Shown here in pieces: positions 45,248 to 54,549 of a stretch of 64,000 bases of DNA (position 1 is its first letter; each line of letters starts with the position of its first letter). This DNA is from JAEVLT01 sp050496765 (lineage in GTDB: Bacteria; Bacillota; Bacilli; Bacillales; Cytobacillaceae). Location of the stretch: positions 100,310 through 164,309 of the forward strand of contig NZ_JBNWEO010000009.1 in the NCBI RefSeq assembly GCF_050496765.1. The letters run 5' to 3'. The notes beneath the pieces were generated by a model. That model made no database searches. It was not told the origin of the DNA and worked only from the letters and a program-made list of their open reading frames with translations. Both the position numbers and the translations under genes were made by a program.

Positions 45248-45628
45248 TTATCGATAATTCCAAAACCAGTCATTATAGTCATCCAATAAAGTAAAATTCG
45301 AATCATTTTCTCTAAGCTCTAATTCTGCTATAGAGATGTACAGCTTTTTTCTACCTTGTTTGGCTTCGCAAATTATTCCGTAAAAATCATCGTAATCTTC
45401 CGTTAGCTTGATCACCTTTACGTGGTTCTCCTTTGTTGCAAAAGGTCCAACTTCACGGCTATAAGTTGCTTCGAAGGGAAACACTAATTGGGTTTTTAAA
45501 TAATGAAAGTATAGTTATAGTGTTGTATCTGTAACTTGGGGAAGATTCTCTTCACTGTAATTTTCTTCAATCCCTAGAATTGCACCGACTCTTTTTTTCC
45601 AGTCTTCAGCCACTTTATGGCACCTCAT
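45248..45628 (-). pseudogene. Small calcium-binding-protein-like gene with a nonsense codon
   Basis: Reading on the minus strand from ATG 45628, 37 codons (MRCHKVAEDWKKRVGAILGI and on to QVTDTTL) end at a TAA (45517-45515). The same frame then continues LYFHYLKTQLVFPFEATYSR to 45248 with acidic, D/N-rich C-terminal sequence (LLDDYNDWFWNYR). One base change would join the parts into a protein of about 125 residues, close to short Bacillus proteins annotated as calcium-binding. Translation of the second part alone could start at GTG 45484. Confidence 0.5.
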
Positions 45629-45969
45629 CCAAATTAATAGCATTGTCATTTAACGGTTTCCACATAGACTTCCCTATTCATTATATCAGCAATGTCAAAA
45701 GGTAGCAGTTAAAAATTCATTTTAACTAATTGCTGTTATTCACTTAAGGATTTACAAAAGTTTACTTGCATTTAATATTCTATTAATAATTCGTGATTAT
45801 CATAAAACCATAAACTGAATAGATACGGTTACAAATTGAGAGATCTTAAATCGAATGGATGAAGGGAATTTGATTTAAGATTTTTCTATTTCTTTTCATT
45901 CAGTGCAAGCATACAAAGAATTAGATACTGTACGAAGTTCTGAAAAATAAAAAAACAGGGTGATGACGT
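45629..45969. other. Intergenic stretch before the isomerase gene
   Basis: About 340 AT-rich bases. A hairpin AATCTTAAATC-like arm (ATCTTAAATC, 45842-45853) pairs with GATTTAAGAT (45871-45880), followed by TTTTTCT, and could act as an attenuator or terminator. No riboswitch consensus was recognised. Confidence 0.35.
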
Positions 45970-46779
45970 ATGAAAAAAGAAATTTGTTATTCGGATTTAC
46001 CGCTGATTACGAATGATGTTTTCGAAAACATGAATAAACTAATTGCTATGGACGCGGATAAAGTTGAATTGTTAATGGATGGCGATAAATGGGATGAAAT
46101 GGAGCGGCTGTTTGCTGATTTTGCCCCGAAGTTAAAAGCATTGCCTGTCGGCTATACCGTTCATCCGCCAGCATGGGATACGAATCTAACAAGTGAAAAT
46201 CAAGCGATTCGCGAAGCATCTTTTAGCGAATATAAGAAAGCCATTGAGTTTGCGTCGATGATTGAAGCAGACCATGTTGTCATTCATCCTGGCTTTTGTT
46301 TCTCACCTGTTTTTAATAAGGAGCTTGCAAAAGAACGGGCAATCGTATCAATTCAGCGGTTAGCCGAAGTCGCCAAACCTTTAAATGTGAAACTTGTGAT
46401 CGAAAATGTCGGATATAATGGGAGCTCCTTATTCACTCAAGAGGAATTCACCAGATTTCTAGATTCCTTTGATGAGACGGTTGGGTACTTAATTGATGTG
46501 GGACACGCCCATTTAAATCATTGGGATATTCCCAAGCTGATAAGGGAAACAAAAGGTCGACTTCTGGCGCTGCATCTACACGATAATAACGGAGAAGCAG
46601 ACGAACACTTACCAATTGGCGAAGGAACCATTCAATGGGAAGGAATTTTTTCCGCAATGAAAGAGGTGCCAGACCATTGTCAGTTAATTTTAGAATATGC
46701 TCCAAAAACATCATTAGAAAAACTGCGAGATGGGAAAGAACTTCTATTAAAAGAGGTTTTGCAACAAAAGGTGGAGTAA
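45970..46779 (+). CDS. Sugar phosphate isomerase/epimerase (xylose isomerase-like TIM barrel)
   Basis: 269 residues. AP-endonuclease-2/xylose-isomerase-like TIM barrel with the metal-binding pattern visible: H in YTVHPPAWD, HPG in HVVIHPGFCFS, E in LVIENVGYNG, DxGH in YLIDVGHAHLNHWD, HxHDN in LALHLHDNNGEADEH, and E in LILEYAPK. The reaction is not predictable from sequence. Co-transcribed with the HAD phosphatase 4 nt downstream, which suggests a joint role in sugar phosphate or cyclitol metabolism. Confidence 0.82.
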   Translation: MKKEICYSDLPLITNDVFENMNKLIAMDADKVELLMDGDKWDEMERLFADFAPKLKALPVGYTVHPPAWDTNLTSENQAIREASFSEYKKAIEFASMIEADHVVIHPGFCFSPVFNKELAKERAIVSIQRLAEVAKPLNVKLVIENVGYNGSSLFTQEEFTRFLDSFDETVGYLIDVGHAHLNHWDIPKLIRETKGRLLALHLHDNNGEADEHLPIGEGTIQWEGIFSAMKEVPDHCQLILEYAPKTSLEKLRDGKELLLKEVLQQKVE

Positions 46780-46783
46780 TCGT

Positions 46784-47596
46784 TTGGTAAATATTCATGA
46801 TTTTGATGCATTCTGCTTTGATTTAGACGGGACGATTTATGTAGGGGATCAACTTTTGCCCGGTGTAAAGGAAACAATTGATCACTTAAGAGAAGCGAAC
46901 AAAAAAATTCTATTTATTACAAATTCGCCGACATTAACGAGAGCGGATTGCCAAAAGCGGTTAATTCGAATGGGGATTGCGGCTGATCTTGAAGAAGTGC
47001 TGACAGCGACTTTTCTATCAGCTCTCTATTTTCAGGAAAACCATCCGCAGGCCTCTATTTTTGTCGTTGGCGAAAAAGCGCTTGAGGAAGAGCTGAGTCA
47101 TATAGGACTTCATGCGACGAAGGATCCTATGAAGGCAACACATGTCCTTGTCGGTATGGATCGTGATTTTACGTACGAGAAGCTGAATCTGGCAATGAAT
47201 GCGGTTCGCAATGGCGCAAGCCTCGTTTTGACCAATCCCGATCCAGCTTGCCCAGTTCCCGGCGGATATATCTCCGACACGATGGCGATTGCACGAGCTA
47301 TTGAAGCTGCATCCGGCAGGCCAATTGATCATGTCGTTGGGAAACCATCACCTTTTTATGCCAAAAAAGTGCTTGAACGATTGCAGCTTCCGGCCGATCG
47401 CTGCCTGATTATTGGCGACCGCCTCGAAACAGATATTATGCTGGGAAAAGCCGATAATTTCCGAACTTGCCTTGTTTTAACAGGATCATCTTGTAAAGAA
47501 GATGTTGGAAGGGTAAAAATCTTTCCCGATTATATTGTAGAAAACTTGGAAATCTTTTTTTCAAAAAGAAGGAGAAGGCGTTCGATTTCCATTTAA
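46784..47596 (+). CDS. HAD-IIA family phosphatase (NagD/AraL-like)
   Basis: 270 residues, TTG start at 46784 with GGTGGAG upstream. HAD motif I FDLDGTIYVG (nucleophile D), motif II FITNSPTLTR, motif III K in DHVVGKPSPF, motif IV IIGDRLETDIMLG, with a C2 cap between II and III typical of NagD/AraL/p-nitrophenylphosphatase proteins. Probably hydrolyses a sugar phosphate related to the product of the upstream isomerase gene. Confidence 0.85.
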   Translation: MVNIHDFDAFCFDLDGTIYVGDQLLPGVKETIDHLREANKKILFITNSPTLTRADCQKRLIRMGIAADLEEVLTATFLSALYFQENHPQASIFVVGEKALEEELSHIGLHATKDPMKATHVLVGMDRDFTYEKLNLAMNAVRNGASLVLTNPDPACPVPGGYISDTMAIARAIEAASGRPIDHVVGKPSPFYAKKVLERLQLPADRCLIIGDRLETDIMLGKADNFRTCLVLTGSSCKEDVGRVKIFPDYIVENLEIFFSKRRRRRSISI

Positions 47597-47704
47597 AAAT
47601 TGCTTATTTTCTCCTGAAAAAGGGTATGAAACTAAACAACCTTTCGAAAGGAGGGAGTGCGCAAACCAGTGGTACAACAACATTCATGAGGGAGGTGGCA
47701 CTTC

Positions 47705-47860
47705 GTGAAATTGGAAGTAAAATGTGATGTTGAAAACTGCAAATACTGGGCACACGGGGACCAATGTGTTGCGGATTCCATCTATATCATCGGCCTCCAC
47801 GGCGAAAAAGCAGCAAATGTCGGAGAAACAGCTTGCAAAACATTTGAACATCGAGAATAA
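47705..47860 (+). CDS. DUF1540 domain-containing protein
   Basis: 51 residues from GTG 47705, with GGAGGTGG upstream. Four conserved cysteines in the DUF1540 pattern: C7 and C12 (KCDVENCKYW), C21 (GDQCVAD) and C44 (ETACKTF). Probably a small zinc- or metal-binding protein; function unknown, common in spore-forming Firmicutes. A terminator follows at 47881-47910. Confidence 0.85.
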   Translation: MKLEVKCDVENCKYWAHGDQCVADSIYIIGLHGEKAANVGETACKTFEHRE

Positions 47861-47880
47861 ATAGGGAACTTTCTTTTGAG

Positions 47881-47910
47881 CTGGACGTAAAGAAATCGTC
47901 CAGTTTTTTT
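47881..47910 (+). terminator. Terminator after DUF1540 gene
   Basis: CTGGACG/CGTCCAG hairpin followed by seven T. Confidence 0.85.
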
Positions 47911-47987
47911 CTGCCGTTATTTGGCTTCAAATTCTTTTAAAAAAACTTATACTAATAGAAAACAAACTATTTTTGCGGAGGAACGGT

Positions 47988-48377
47988 ATGGGAAAAACAT
48001 TCGCTAATTTAAAATCAAAAGCAAGAAAGCTCAAGCAGGATCTTTTTGTTTTAGTAGAGGCATATAAACATCCGGCGACGCCGTTATATGTTAAAATACT
48101 GGCGGTCATGATTGTGGCATATGCTTTCAGCCCGATTGATTTAATCCCGGATTTTATTCCAGTGCTTGGCTATTTGGATGATCTGATACTTTTGCCACTC
48201 GGAATCATGCTCGTATTAAAATTAATTCCGAAAGAGATCCTGGAGGACTGTCGGGAAAAAGTGGAAAAGTCTGAAAAAGTGAAAAAGAAAAATTGGGTTG
48301 CAGGAGCAATCATTTTGCTGCTTTGGGCAGGGATCCTTTATTGGATCGTTGTACTGATTTTAAACAAGACAACTTGA
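47988..48377 (+). CDS. DUF1232 (YkvA-like) membrane protein
   Basis: 129 residues; the ATG at 47988 follows GCGGAGG. The DUF1232 core is clear (TPLYVKILAVMIVAYAFSPI, then DLIPDFIPVLGYLDDLILLP), with two membrane segments there and a third near the C terminus. Function unknown. Confidence 0.85.
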   Translation: MGKTFANLKSKARKLKQDLFVLVEAYKHPATPLYVKILAVMIVAYAFSPIDLIPDFIPVLGYLDDLILLPLGIMLVLKLIPKEILEDCREKVEKSEKVKKKNWVAGAIILLLWAGILYWIVVLILNKTT

Positions 48378-48531
48378 TTAAGTCTACAAAGATTGGAAAT
48401 AATTATACTATGAACAGAACAAAATGGGAGTTGAATCCTCCTTTGAACTGTGTTTCTATTTAATTATGGAAAAAAGAGTGAAGAGCCGGAAACGCACGAA
48501 CCATCCCCGTGTTTCCAATGGAGGGTAAGAA

Positions 48532-51500
48532 GTGGGAAACTTATTAACGGAGAGAACGATTAAGGATTTGGTTACGGATGCAATTTATCGCCGCGGCAAT
48601 TCTTATTTTAGACAGGGTCGTGTACGAGATTTGTTTTTTGATTTTTCGAGGGGAATTTGGCATGCAAAAGTAAAGGGATCCAAGACCTATAAGGTTGAGG
48701 TTCGAATTAATGAAGATGGGATCGAGGGGGATTGCAATTGTCCGGCGTTTGATCAATATTGGCATCCATGCAAACATATTACGGCCGTGCTCCTTGAAAT
48801 CCTGGATAGTGAGTCAAGTAATTCGGAAGATTCCGAGACTTATTCAATGTATGTTCGGCAACAGGAAAGGGATCAAGAACGGCAACGGGAATTGATGAAA
48901 GAAAGGCAGCGGGAACTAATAAAGCAGCAACAAGAAAGGCAAAATCAATATGTCAAACAACTGACAGAGCAGTTTATCCAAAGTTTTGCCCTTTCCCGGC
49001 AAGAAACGGTGGATTCAGCGCCCAATCGACCGAAAGAACCACTGCTGGTGGAATGGATTTGTAAGATCACCAAACCATATTATACCGGGAAGCCGATGAT
49101 TTCCATTGAAATGAAAGTTGGCTTAAAACGCCCGTATGTGGTGAAAAAAATAAAAGAGTTTTTAAAAACTATTCAAGCGCAAAACCAGTACGTTTTTACG
49201 AAAAATTTTACGTATGATCCGACGGAGCACAAATTTATCGAGGAAGACGAAGAAATCATTCAATTGCTGCAAAATGCATTGAAGCAGGAAGAAATTTATC
49301 AGGAATTGCAATCTTCCCATTTCTATTATGCTTCGTCGACCGATGAGCGCTATCTGATTCTTTCGCCAATGATTGCCGACGAAGTGTTGCGATTGCTAGA
49401 AAAAGGAAATGTTCGGTTTGAAAATCGCGATAATGCGTTTGATCAAATCGAGCTAAGGGATAGCGAATTACCTTTAGCACTTCAACTTGATAAAGGAAAA
49501 CAAGCTGGATTTCAACTCGATTTATCCGAATTTCTCTTTCTTGATTATTTAGAGCATTATGGATATGTCCTTAAGGACAATGTTTTCAACAAACTTACCA
49601 TCAAGCAGCAAGCCATCATTAAAGAAGTAACCCAATTAGTGGCCAAAACGAATAATCCGCTGTTGCCAATTGATCAGAACCAAATTGAGCCCTTTCTTAC
49701 GCATGTGGCACCGAAGATCAATACGGTAGGAAATTTAAAGATTGCCAGCTCCATTTCAAACCAAATCATGAAGTTTCCTTTAGAAGCAAAGGTATTTGTG
49801 GATCATGTGGATGGTTTGCTTCATGTCTCGCTAGAATACCATTACGGTGAGAACAAAATCGATCCGTTTGAGCCTTCCAATGAAAACAACGGAAAAAGCA
49901 CGATTATCGTGCGTGATGCTGAAAAAGAACAGGCGATTATGGATCTAATGGAGTCGGCTGATCTAAAATTCAACGGAGAACTGCTCTATGTTAACGAGGA
50001 AGAAGGAATGTTTGATTTCCTATTTGAAACACTCCCGCAGCTGGAGGACAAGGCAGAGATTTACTTAACGAATCGGGTAAAATCGGTTATTTTTCCAAAA
50101 GAGCACGCACCCGTTACGACTGTTGATGTTGATTCATCGGGCAACTGGTTGGATATAAGTTTTACAATGGATGGAATTGGCGAAGAAGATATCCAAAACA
50201 TTTTGCAAAACGCGGTGGAGAAGAAAAAGTTTTATCGCCTGCCGAATGGTGCGTTCGTATCGTTGGAAACAGAGGAATTCCAAACGATTCAAAACATAAT
50301 GGCTGAATTTCATCTTAAACCATCACACTTGAAAAAAGATTCCCTCAAGCTCCCATTATATCGAGGGATGCAGTTGGAAGAGCTGGCTGGTCAAAATCAA
50401 GGCAATGTCAAATATGGAAAGCAGTTCCGTCGCCTGTTGAACCGGATCAAAAACCCGGAAGAACTCGAATTCGAGGTGCCTGAATCGCTTCATGCCGAGC
50501 TAAGAGACTACCAGAATTATGGTTTCCAATGGTTAAGCATGCTGAAATTTTACCAGTTTGGGGGGATTTTAGCAGATGATATGGGGCTTGGTAAAACGCT
50601 GCAAAGCATTGCGTTTCTTTTATCGGAAAAAGAAAGAACGAAGCAAGTGAAGCCAGCGTTAATCGTGGCGCCAGCATCGCTGATCTATAACTGGAAAAAT
50701 GAATTTCAAAAGTTTGCCCCATCATTAAGTGTGGAGGTAGTGGCGGGCGCACCGCAAGAAAGAATGGACATGCTGCAGCAAGCTGCCGTACCGGATGTTT
50801 GGATTACCTCCTATCCTACTTTAAGGCAGGACATTGAGCATTATGCGAAGCACGCATTTCATACAATGATTTTGGATGAGGCGCAAACGATTAAAAATTA
50901 TGCAACAAAGGCCGCGAAGGCGGTAAGAGACATTCAAACCGAAACGTGCTTTGCTTTGAGCGGCACACCGATTGAAAATTCGGTGGATGAGCTGTGGTCG
51001 ATTTTTCAAACAATCATGCCGGACTTTTTCCCAAGCCAAAAAGTTTTCCGCCAGCTGGAGCCGGAAAAGATTGCAAAAATGATACGGCCATTTTTGCTGC
51101 GGCGGGTGAAAAAGGATGTACTGAAGGAATTGCCGGATAAAATTGAAACAGTCGATTATTCCGAGCTTTCGAAAGAGCAAAAAGCATTATACCTTGCTTA
51201 TTTGGAAAGAATCCAAGCGGAAACAAAAGAATCGCTGCAAGGAGAAGGATTCCAAAAAAGCCGGATCAAAATTTTAGCTGGTTTAACACGCTTGCGGCAA
51301 TTATGCTGTCACCCTTCATTGTTTTTGGAAAATTACCAAGGAGACTCGGGGAAGCTGGAGCAATTAATGGAGATCGTTGGGAATGCTGTGGAAAACGGGC
51401 GCCGCTTGCTGATTTTCTCACAATTCACCAGCATGCTTTCGATCATCCGTTTGGCCTTGGCGGATGCTGGCCTAAGTTTCTTTTACCTGGACGGTCAGAC

Positions 51501-51858
51501 CCCGTCAAAAGAACGGGTTCAAATGGTGGATCAATTCAATCAAGGGGAAGCAACTGTTTTTCTTTTATCGTTAAAAGCAGGCAATACCGGTTTGAATTTA
51601 ACCGGAGCCGACACGGTCATCTTGTATGATCTTTGGTGGAATCCGGCTGTTGAAGAACAGGCGGCAGGACGCGCCCACCGCATGGGTCAGAAAAATGTCG
51701 TCCAAGTGATTCGCATGATTGCCCAAGGAACGATTGAAGAAAAAATCTACGAATTGCAACAAAACAAACGGGAACTGATCGAAACACTGATCCAGCCTGG
51801 CGACCAGGCGCTCTCAAGGCTCACCGAAGAAGACATCCGGGAGATTTTGAGTATCTAA
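48532..51858 (+). CDS. SWIM zinc-finger SNF2 helicase (YwqA-like)
   Basis: 1108 residues. N-terminal SWIM zinc finger (CNCPAFDQYWHPCKHITAVL, C-x-C ... C-x-H) at about residues 65-87. A Q/R-rich coiled-coil stretch follows at about 105-150, then a large SNF2-associated domain to about 640. Helicase core: ILADDMGLGKTLQSIA, DEAQ-type ILDEAQTIKN, ALSGTPIENS, and C-terminal FSQFTSMLSII and EEQAAGRAHRMGQKN. Such SWIM-SNF2 proteins are widespread in Bacillales with unknown cellular role. A hairpin (GGAAACGC/GTGTTTCC, about 48487-48513) overlaps the leader just before its ribosome site. Confidence 0.88.
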   Translation: MGNLLTERTIKDLVTDAIYRRGNSYFRQGRVRDLFFDFSRGIWHAKVKGSKTYKVEVRINEDGIEGDCNCPAFDQYWHPCKHITAVLLEILDSESSNSEDSETYSMYVRQQERDQERQRELMKERQRELIKQQQERQNQYVKQLTEQFIQSFALSRQETVDSAPNRPKEPLLVEWICKITKPYYTGKPMISIEMKVGLKRPYVVKKIKEFLKTIQAQNQYVFTKNFTYDPTEHKFIEEDEEIIQLLQNALKQEEIYQELQSSHFYYASSTDERYLILSPMIADEVLRLLEKGNVRFENRDNAFDQIELRDSELPLALQLDKGKQAGFQLDLSEFLFLDYLEHYGYVLKDNVFNKLTIKQQAIIKEVTQLVAKTNNPLLPIDQNQIEPFLTHVAPKINTVGNLKIASSISNQIMKFPLEAKVFVDHVDGLLHVSLEYHYGENKIDPFEPSNENNGKSTIIVRDAEKEQAIMDLMESADLKFNGELLYVNEEEGMFDFLFETLPQLEDKAEIYLTNRVKSVIFPKEHAPVTTVDVDSSGNWLDISFTMDGIGEEDIQNILQNAVEKKKFYRLPNGAFVSLETEEFQTIQNIMAEFHLKPSHLKKDSLKLPLYRGMQLEELAGQNQGNVKYGKQFRRLLNRIKNPEELEFEVPESLHAELRDYQNYGFQWLSMLKFYQFGGILADDMGLGKTLQSIAFLLSEKERTKQVKPALIVAPASLIYNWKNEFQKFAPSLSVEVVAGAPQERMDMLQQAAVPDVWITSYPTLRQDIEHYAKHAFHTMILDEAQTIKNYATKAAKAVRDIQTETCFALSGTPIENSVDELWSIFQTIMPDFFPSQKVFRQLEPEKIAKMIRPFLLRRVKKDVLKELPDKIETVDYSELSKEQKALYLAYLERIQAETKESLQGEGFQKSRIKILAGLTRLRQLCCHPSLFLENYQGDSGKLEQLMEIVGNAVENGRRLLIFSQFTSMLSIIRLALADAGLSFFYLDGQTPSKERVQMVDQFNQGEATVFLLSLKAGNTGLNLTGADTVILYDLWWNPAVEEQAAGRAHRMGQKNVVQVIRMIAQGTIEEKIYELQQNKRELIETLIQPGDQALSRLTEEDIREILSI

Positions 51859-51880
51859 CAGCTTGCATATGGCGAGTGAC

Positions 51881-51913
51881 AAAGGCAATGCCCTTAAGCG
51901 GGTATTGCCTTTT
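51881..51913 (+). terminator. Terminator of SWIM-SNF2 gene
   Basis: AAAGGCAATGCCC/GGGTATTGCCTTTT hairpin. Confidence 0.75.
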
Positions 51914-52017
51914 GTACTACGATCCGAATTGATATCGTAATTTACCATCCTCTTTTCCGTTCACAAACCCTTCACAAAGAAAACGGTTTAAGTGGATATT
52001 CAAATTTTAGTCACAAA

Positions 52018-52052
52018 TTATGTGAAAATATTCACATTCTTGGTGCTATACT
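52018..52052 (+). promoter_or_regulatory. Rex box and promoter of ldh
   Basis: A dyad TGTGAAAATATTCACA at 52021-52036 matches the Rex operator; a -10-like TATACT follows at 52047-52052. Extra TTCACAAA half-sites occur at 51959-51977. Rex represses fermentation genes at low NADH/NAD+, and ldh is its classic Bacillus target. Confidence 0.8.
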
Positions 52053-52134
52053 TTCAATATCAACACAGTAACAGTAATAACTGTTTACGTATGAAATACA
52101 TGAAAAAATGGTTATTTGAGAGGAGAATGTCATC

Positions 52135-53082
52135 ATGAATTACGGAAAAGTCAATCGGGTTGTATTAGTTGGAACGGGTGCAGTCGGCTGCAGCTACGCT
52201 TACTCCATGATCAACCAAGGTGTAGCAGAAGAACTGGTACTTATTGATGTAAATGAAGCAAAGGCTGAAGGCGAAGCAATGGACCTAAACCACGGAATGC
52301 CGTTTGCTCCATCGCCGATTAAAGTTTGGAGCGGAACGTATCAGGACTGTGAAACGGCCGACTTGATTGTCATTACTGCAGGATTGGCACAAAAGCCTGG
52401 CGAAACACGGCTACAGTTAGTGGAAAAAAACACAAAAATCTTTAAAGACATTGTTAAAAACATTATGGCAAACGGATTTAACGGAATTTTCCTTGTCGCA
52501 ACCAATCCGGTTGACATTTTAACCTATGTAACCTGGAAAGAATCAGGACTGCCAAAAGAACGGGTCATTGGTTCTGGAACGGTACTTGACTCAGCGCGCC
52601 TCCGCTTTGGACTGGGTAAGTACTTCAACGTCGATACACGAAATGTACATGCCTACATTATTGGTGAGCACGGAGATACCGAACTTCCTGTCTGGAGCAA
52701 AGCATCGATTGGCGTTGAGCAGCTTGAATCCCTTTTAGCAGAAAAAAATGAACTGAAAAAGGAAAGCCTTGAAGATATTTTCATCAATGTCCGCGATGCC
52801 GCTTATCACATCATTGAGCGCAAAGGAGCAACATTCTATGGAATTGGAATGTCCCTCGTCCGGATCACAAAAGCAATTTTAAACAATGAAAATAGCATTT
52901 TAACGGTTTCTTCTTATTTAGATGGACAATACGGACACGAAGATGTGTATATCGGCGTTCCAGCCATCATCAACCGAAACGGCATCCGCGAAGTCATTGA
53001 AATCGACTTAAATGAAAAAGAAAAAGAGCAATTTGACCGATCTGTCGCTGTATTAAAAGAAACAATGCAGCCTGTTATTTAA
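52135..53082 (+). CDS. ldh: L-lactate dehydrogenase
   Basis: 315 residues. NAD-binding GTGAVGCSYAYSM, NAD-selective acidic D in LVLIDVNEAKAEGEAMDLNH, substrate-binding R in KPGETRLQL, VATNPVDILTYVTWKESGLP, VIGSGTVLDSARLR, and the catalytic His in IIGEHGDTELPVWS. Allosteric bacterial L-LDH type, reducing pyruvate to L-lactate. Followed after 47 bp by an MFS transporter gene, replacing the usual lctP lactate permease. Confidence 0.95.
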   Translation: MNYGKVNRVVLVGTGAVGCSYAYSMINQGVAEELVLIDVNEAKAEGEAMDLNHGMPFAPSPIKVWSGTYQDCETADLIVITAGLAQKPGETRLQLVEKNTKIFKDIVKNIMANGFNGIFLVATNPVDILTYVTWKESGLPKERVIGSGTVLDSARLRFGLGKYFNVDTRNVHAYIIGEHGDTELPVWSKASIGVEQLESLLAEKNELKKESLEDIFINVRDAAYHIIERKGATFYGIGMSLVRITKAILNNENSILTVSSYLDGQYGHEDVYIGVPAIINRNGIREVIEIDLNEKEKEQFDRSVAVLKETMQPVI

Positions 53083-53129
53083 AAATGACCTTAAGTCATA
53101 ATGGCAAATTATAAACAGAAGGTGACACC

Positions 53130-54356
53130 ATGGAAACAATGAATCAGACAAAAAAAGGGTATTTTATGATGGCCGTGCTGTGGCTGGCATATGTAACCTT
53201 TGCGATGAACTGGGTTGCTGGTTCCTCGCTCACACCGCAAATCACAAAAACCTTTTTCGGCGGGTCAGTTGATCCCCTTATTTCACAATTGGTCAACTAT
53301 TCGATTACAACTGCCCGGGTATTTGCCAATATCTTAGCTGCGGTCATCCTGATGAAATTAGGACCAAAAAAAGCCGCTGGAACTGCGATTGGCCTTCTCA
53401 TGATGGGTCTTGTCGCCATCTATCTTCCAAATTATTGGGCCTATACAGCGGCTCGAATGGTCATGGCAGTAGGGGGATCAATGGTCATTGTCTACATGAA
53501 TCCAGTTGTCGCCCACTATATTACAAACTCAAAAGTCAAATTGCGCATCAATGCAGCCAATACCGTTGCCTATAACGCAGGAGCTTTCATCGTCGCAATT
53601 CTTTTTACACTTTTCGCAAACCAAATGGTGGCAAACTGGCGCTTAACCTTAACCGCCTTTGCCTCCTTAACACTCTTGTTTTTCATCGGCTGGCTTTGGA
53701 AAGCGGACAATTTTGAAACAAAAGAAGCAAACAGCAACCGAACCGAAACCTACGGATATAAAGACGCCCTTAAAGATGGATTCCTATGGCGTTACGGCTT
53801 GGCCTTTGCATCATTCCTAACGCTCTACGTCTTATCACTTGTCAGCTTTAAAGCGATTTTCGATCAATATACCTTATTAAATGGCTCAGTCACAAACCTT
53901 TTAATCTCAGGATTCGGCATCGTTGGAACCTTTGCCGGAATCGCAATCGGCAACAAAGGCGTACCGCGCAAACCAACACTTATGGCTTCAGGCATCGTCA
54001 TGGTCGGAACCTTTGCGCTCGCCCTGGTTTTTGCCAATAAACAGCCGCTGCTTTCCTATATCCTGATCGCCATATCCGGCTTTGCCATGTACATTCAATA
54101 CCCAATCTTCCTGAACCTCCCGCACGAACTAAAAGGGATGACACCGCAAAAGTTGACGATCCTGTTCGGCCTCTTCTGGGCACTTGCCTATGCCGGCCAA
54201 ACGATCGCAACCATTATCTGGAGCTATCTCCTGGGCGCAGCAGGCTACACCCCGGCCATGATCTTCTTCATCGCCGCATCAAGCCTCTACATTTTCATGG
54301 TCGCCACCTTCCCCGAAACCCGGGAACGAAAAGCCGCCAGCAGCAAAGCCGCCTAA
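53130..54356 (+). CDS. MFS transporter next to ldh
   Basis: 408 residues, 12 membrane helices. N-terminal AVLWLAYVTFAMNWVAGSSL and the DHA1/OFA-like layout (ARMVMAVGGSMVIVYMNPVV) with a central cytoplasmic loop (about 195-215). It is co-oriented with ldh behind the Rex box, so a carboxylate such as lactate or pyruvate is a reasonable guess, but the family gives no specific substrate. Confidence 0.75.
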   Translation: METMNQTKKGYFMMAVLWLAYVTFAMNWVAGSSLTPQITKTFFGGSVDPLISQLVNYSITTARVFANILAAVILMKLGPKKAAGTAIGLLMMGLVAIYLPNYWAYTAARMVMAVGGSMVIVYMNPVVAHYITNSKVKLRINAANTVAYNAGAFIVAILFTLFANQMVANWRLTLTAFASLTLLFFIGWLWKADNFETKEANSNRTETYGYKDALKDGFLWRYGLAFASFLTLYVLSLVSFKAIFDQYTLLNGSVTNLLISGFGIVGTFAGIAIGNKGVPRKPTLMASGIVMVGTFALALVFANKQPLLSYILIAISGFAMYIQYPIFLNLPHELKGMTPQKLTILFGLFWALAYAGQTIATIIWSYLLGAAGYTPAMIFFIAASSLYIFMVATFPETRERKAASSKAA

Positions 54357-54365
54357 AACACAAGT

Positions 54366-54390
54366 CCTCGAACCCCCGAGGGCTTTTTTT
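54366..54390 (+). terminator. Terminator of ldh-MFS operon
   Basis: CCTCG/CGAGG hairpin followed by a run of seven T. Confidence 0.8.
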
Positions 54391-54522
54391 ATGGAAAAAT
54401 GTACACCATTTTGCCCCCTCTACCCGTTGAAATTAACATAGAGAGGAATTCACATTTTACTAAGTTCCCATACTGCATACCTCGCAAACATCATCGAAAT
54501 TCATCTGGTTTTGTTGAAAAAA

Positions 54523-54546
54523 AGTTCATCAAACGTTTGATGAACT
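54523..54546. promoter_or_regulatory. Perfect 24-bp palindrome, LacI-type operator candidate
   Basis: AGTTCATCAAAC and its exact reverse complement GTTTGATGAACT, joined at a central CG (AAACGTTT). LacI/GalR-family operators have this symmetry with a central CpG. It lies upstream of an IS110 copy that separates it from a GPH sugar symporter gene, so it may be the old operator of that symporter. Confidence 0.5.
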
Positions 54547-54549
54547 AAC

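Noticed and set aside
50821..51817. Antisense ORFs within the SWIM-SNF2 helicase gene
   Set aside because: Codon-bias shadows of the helicase frame.
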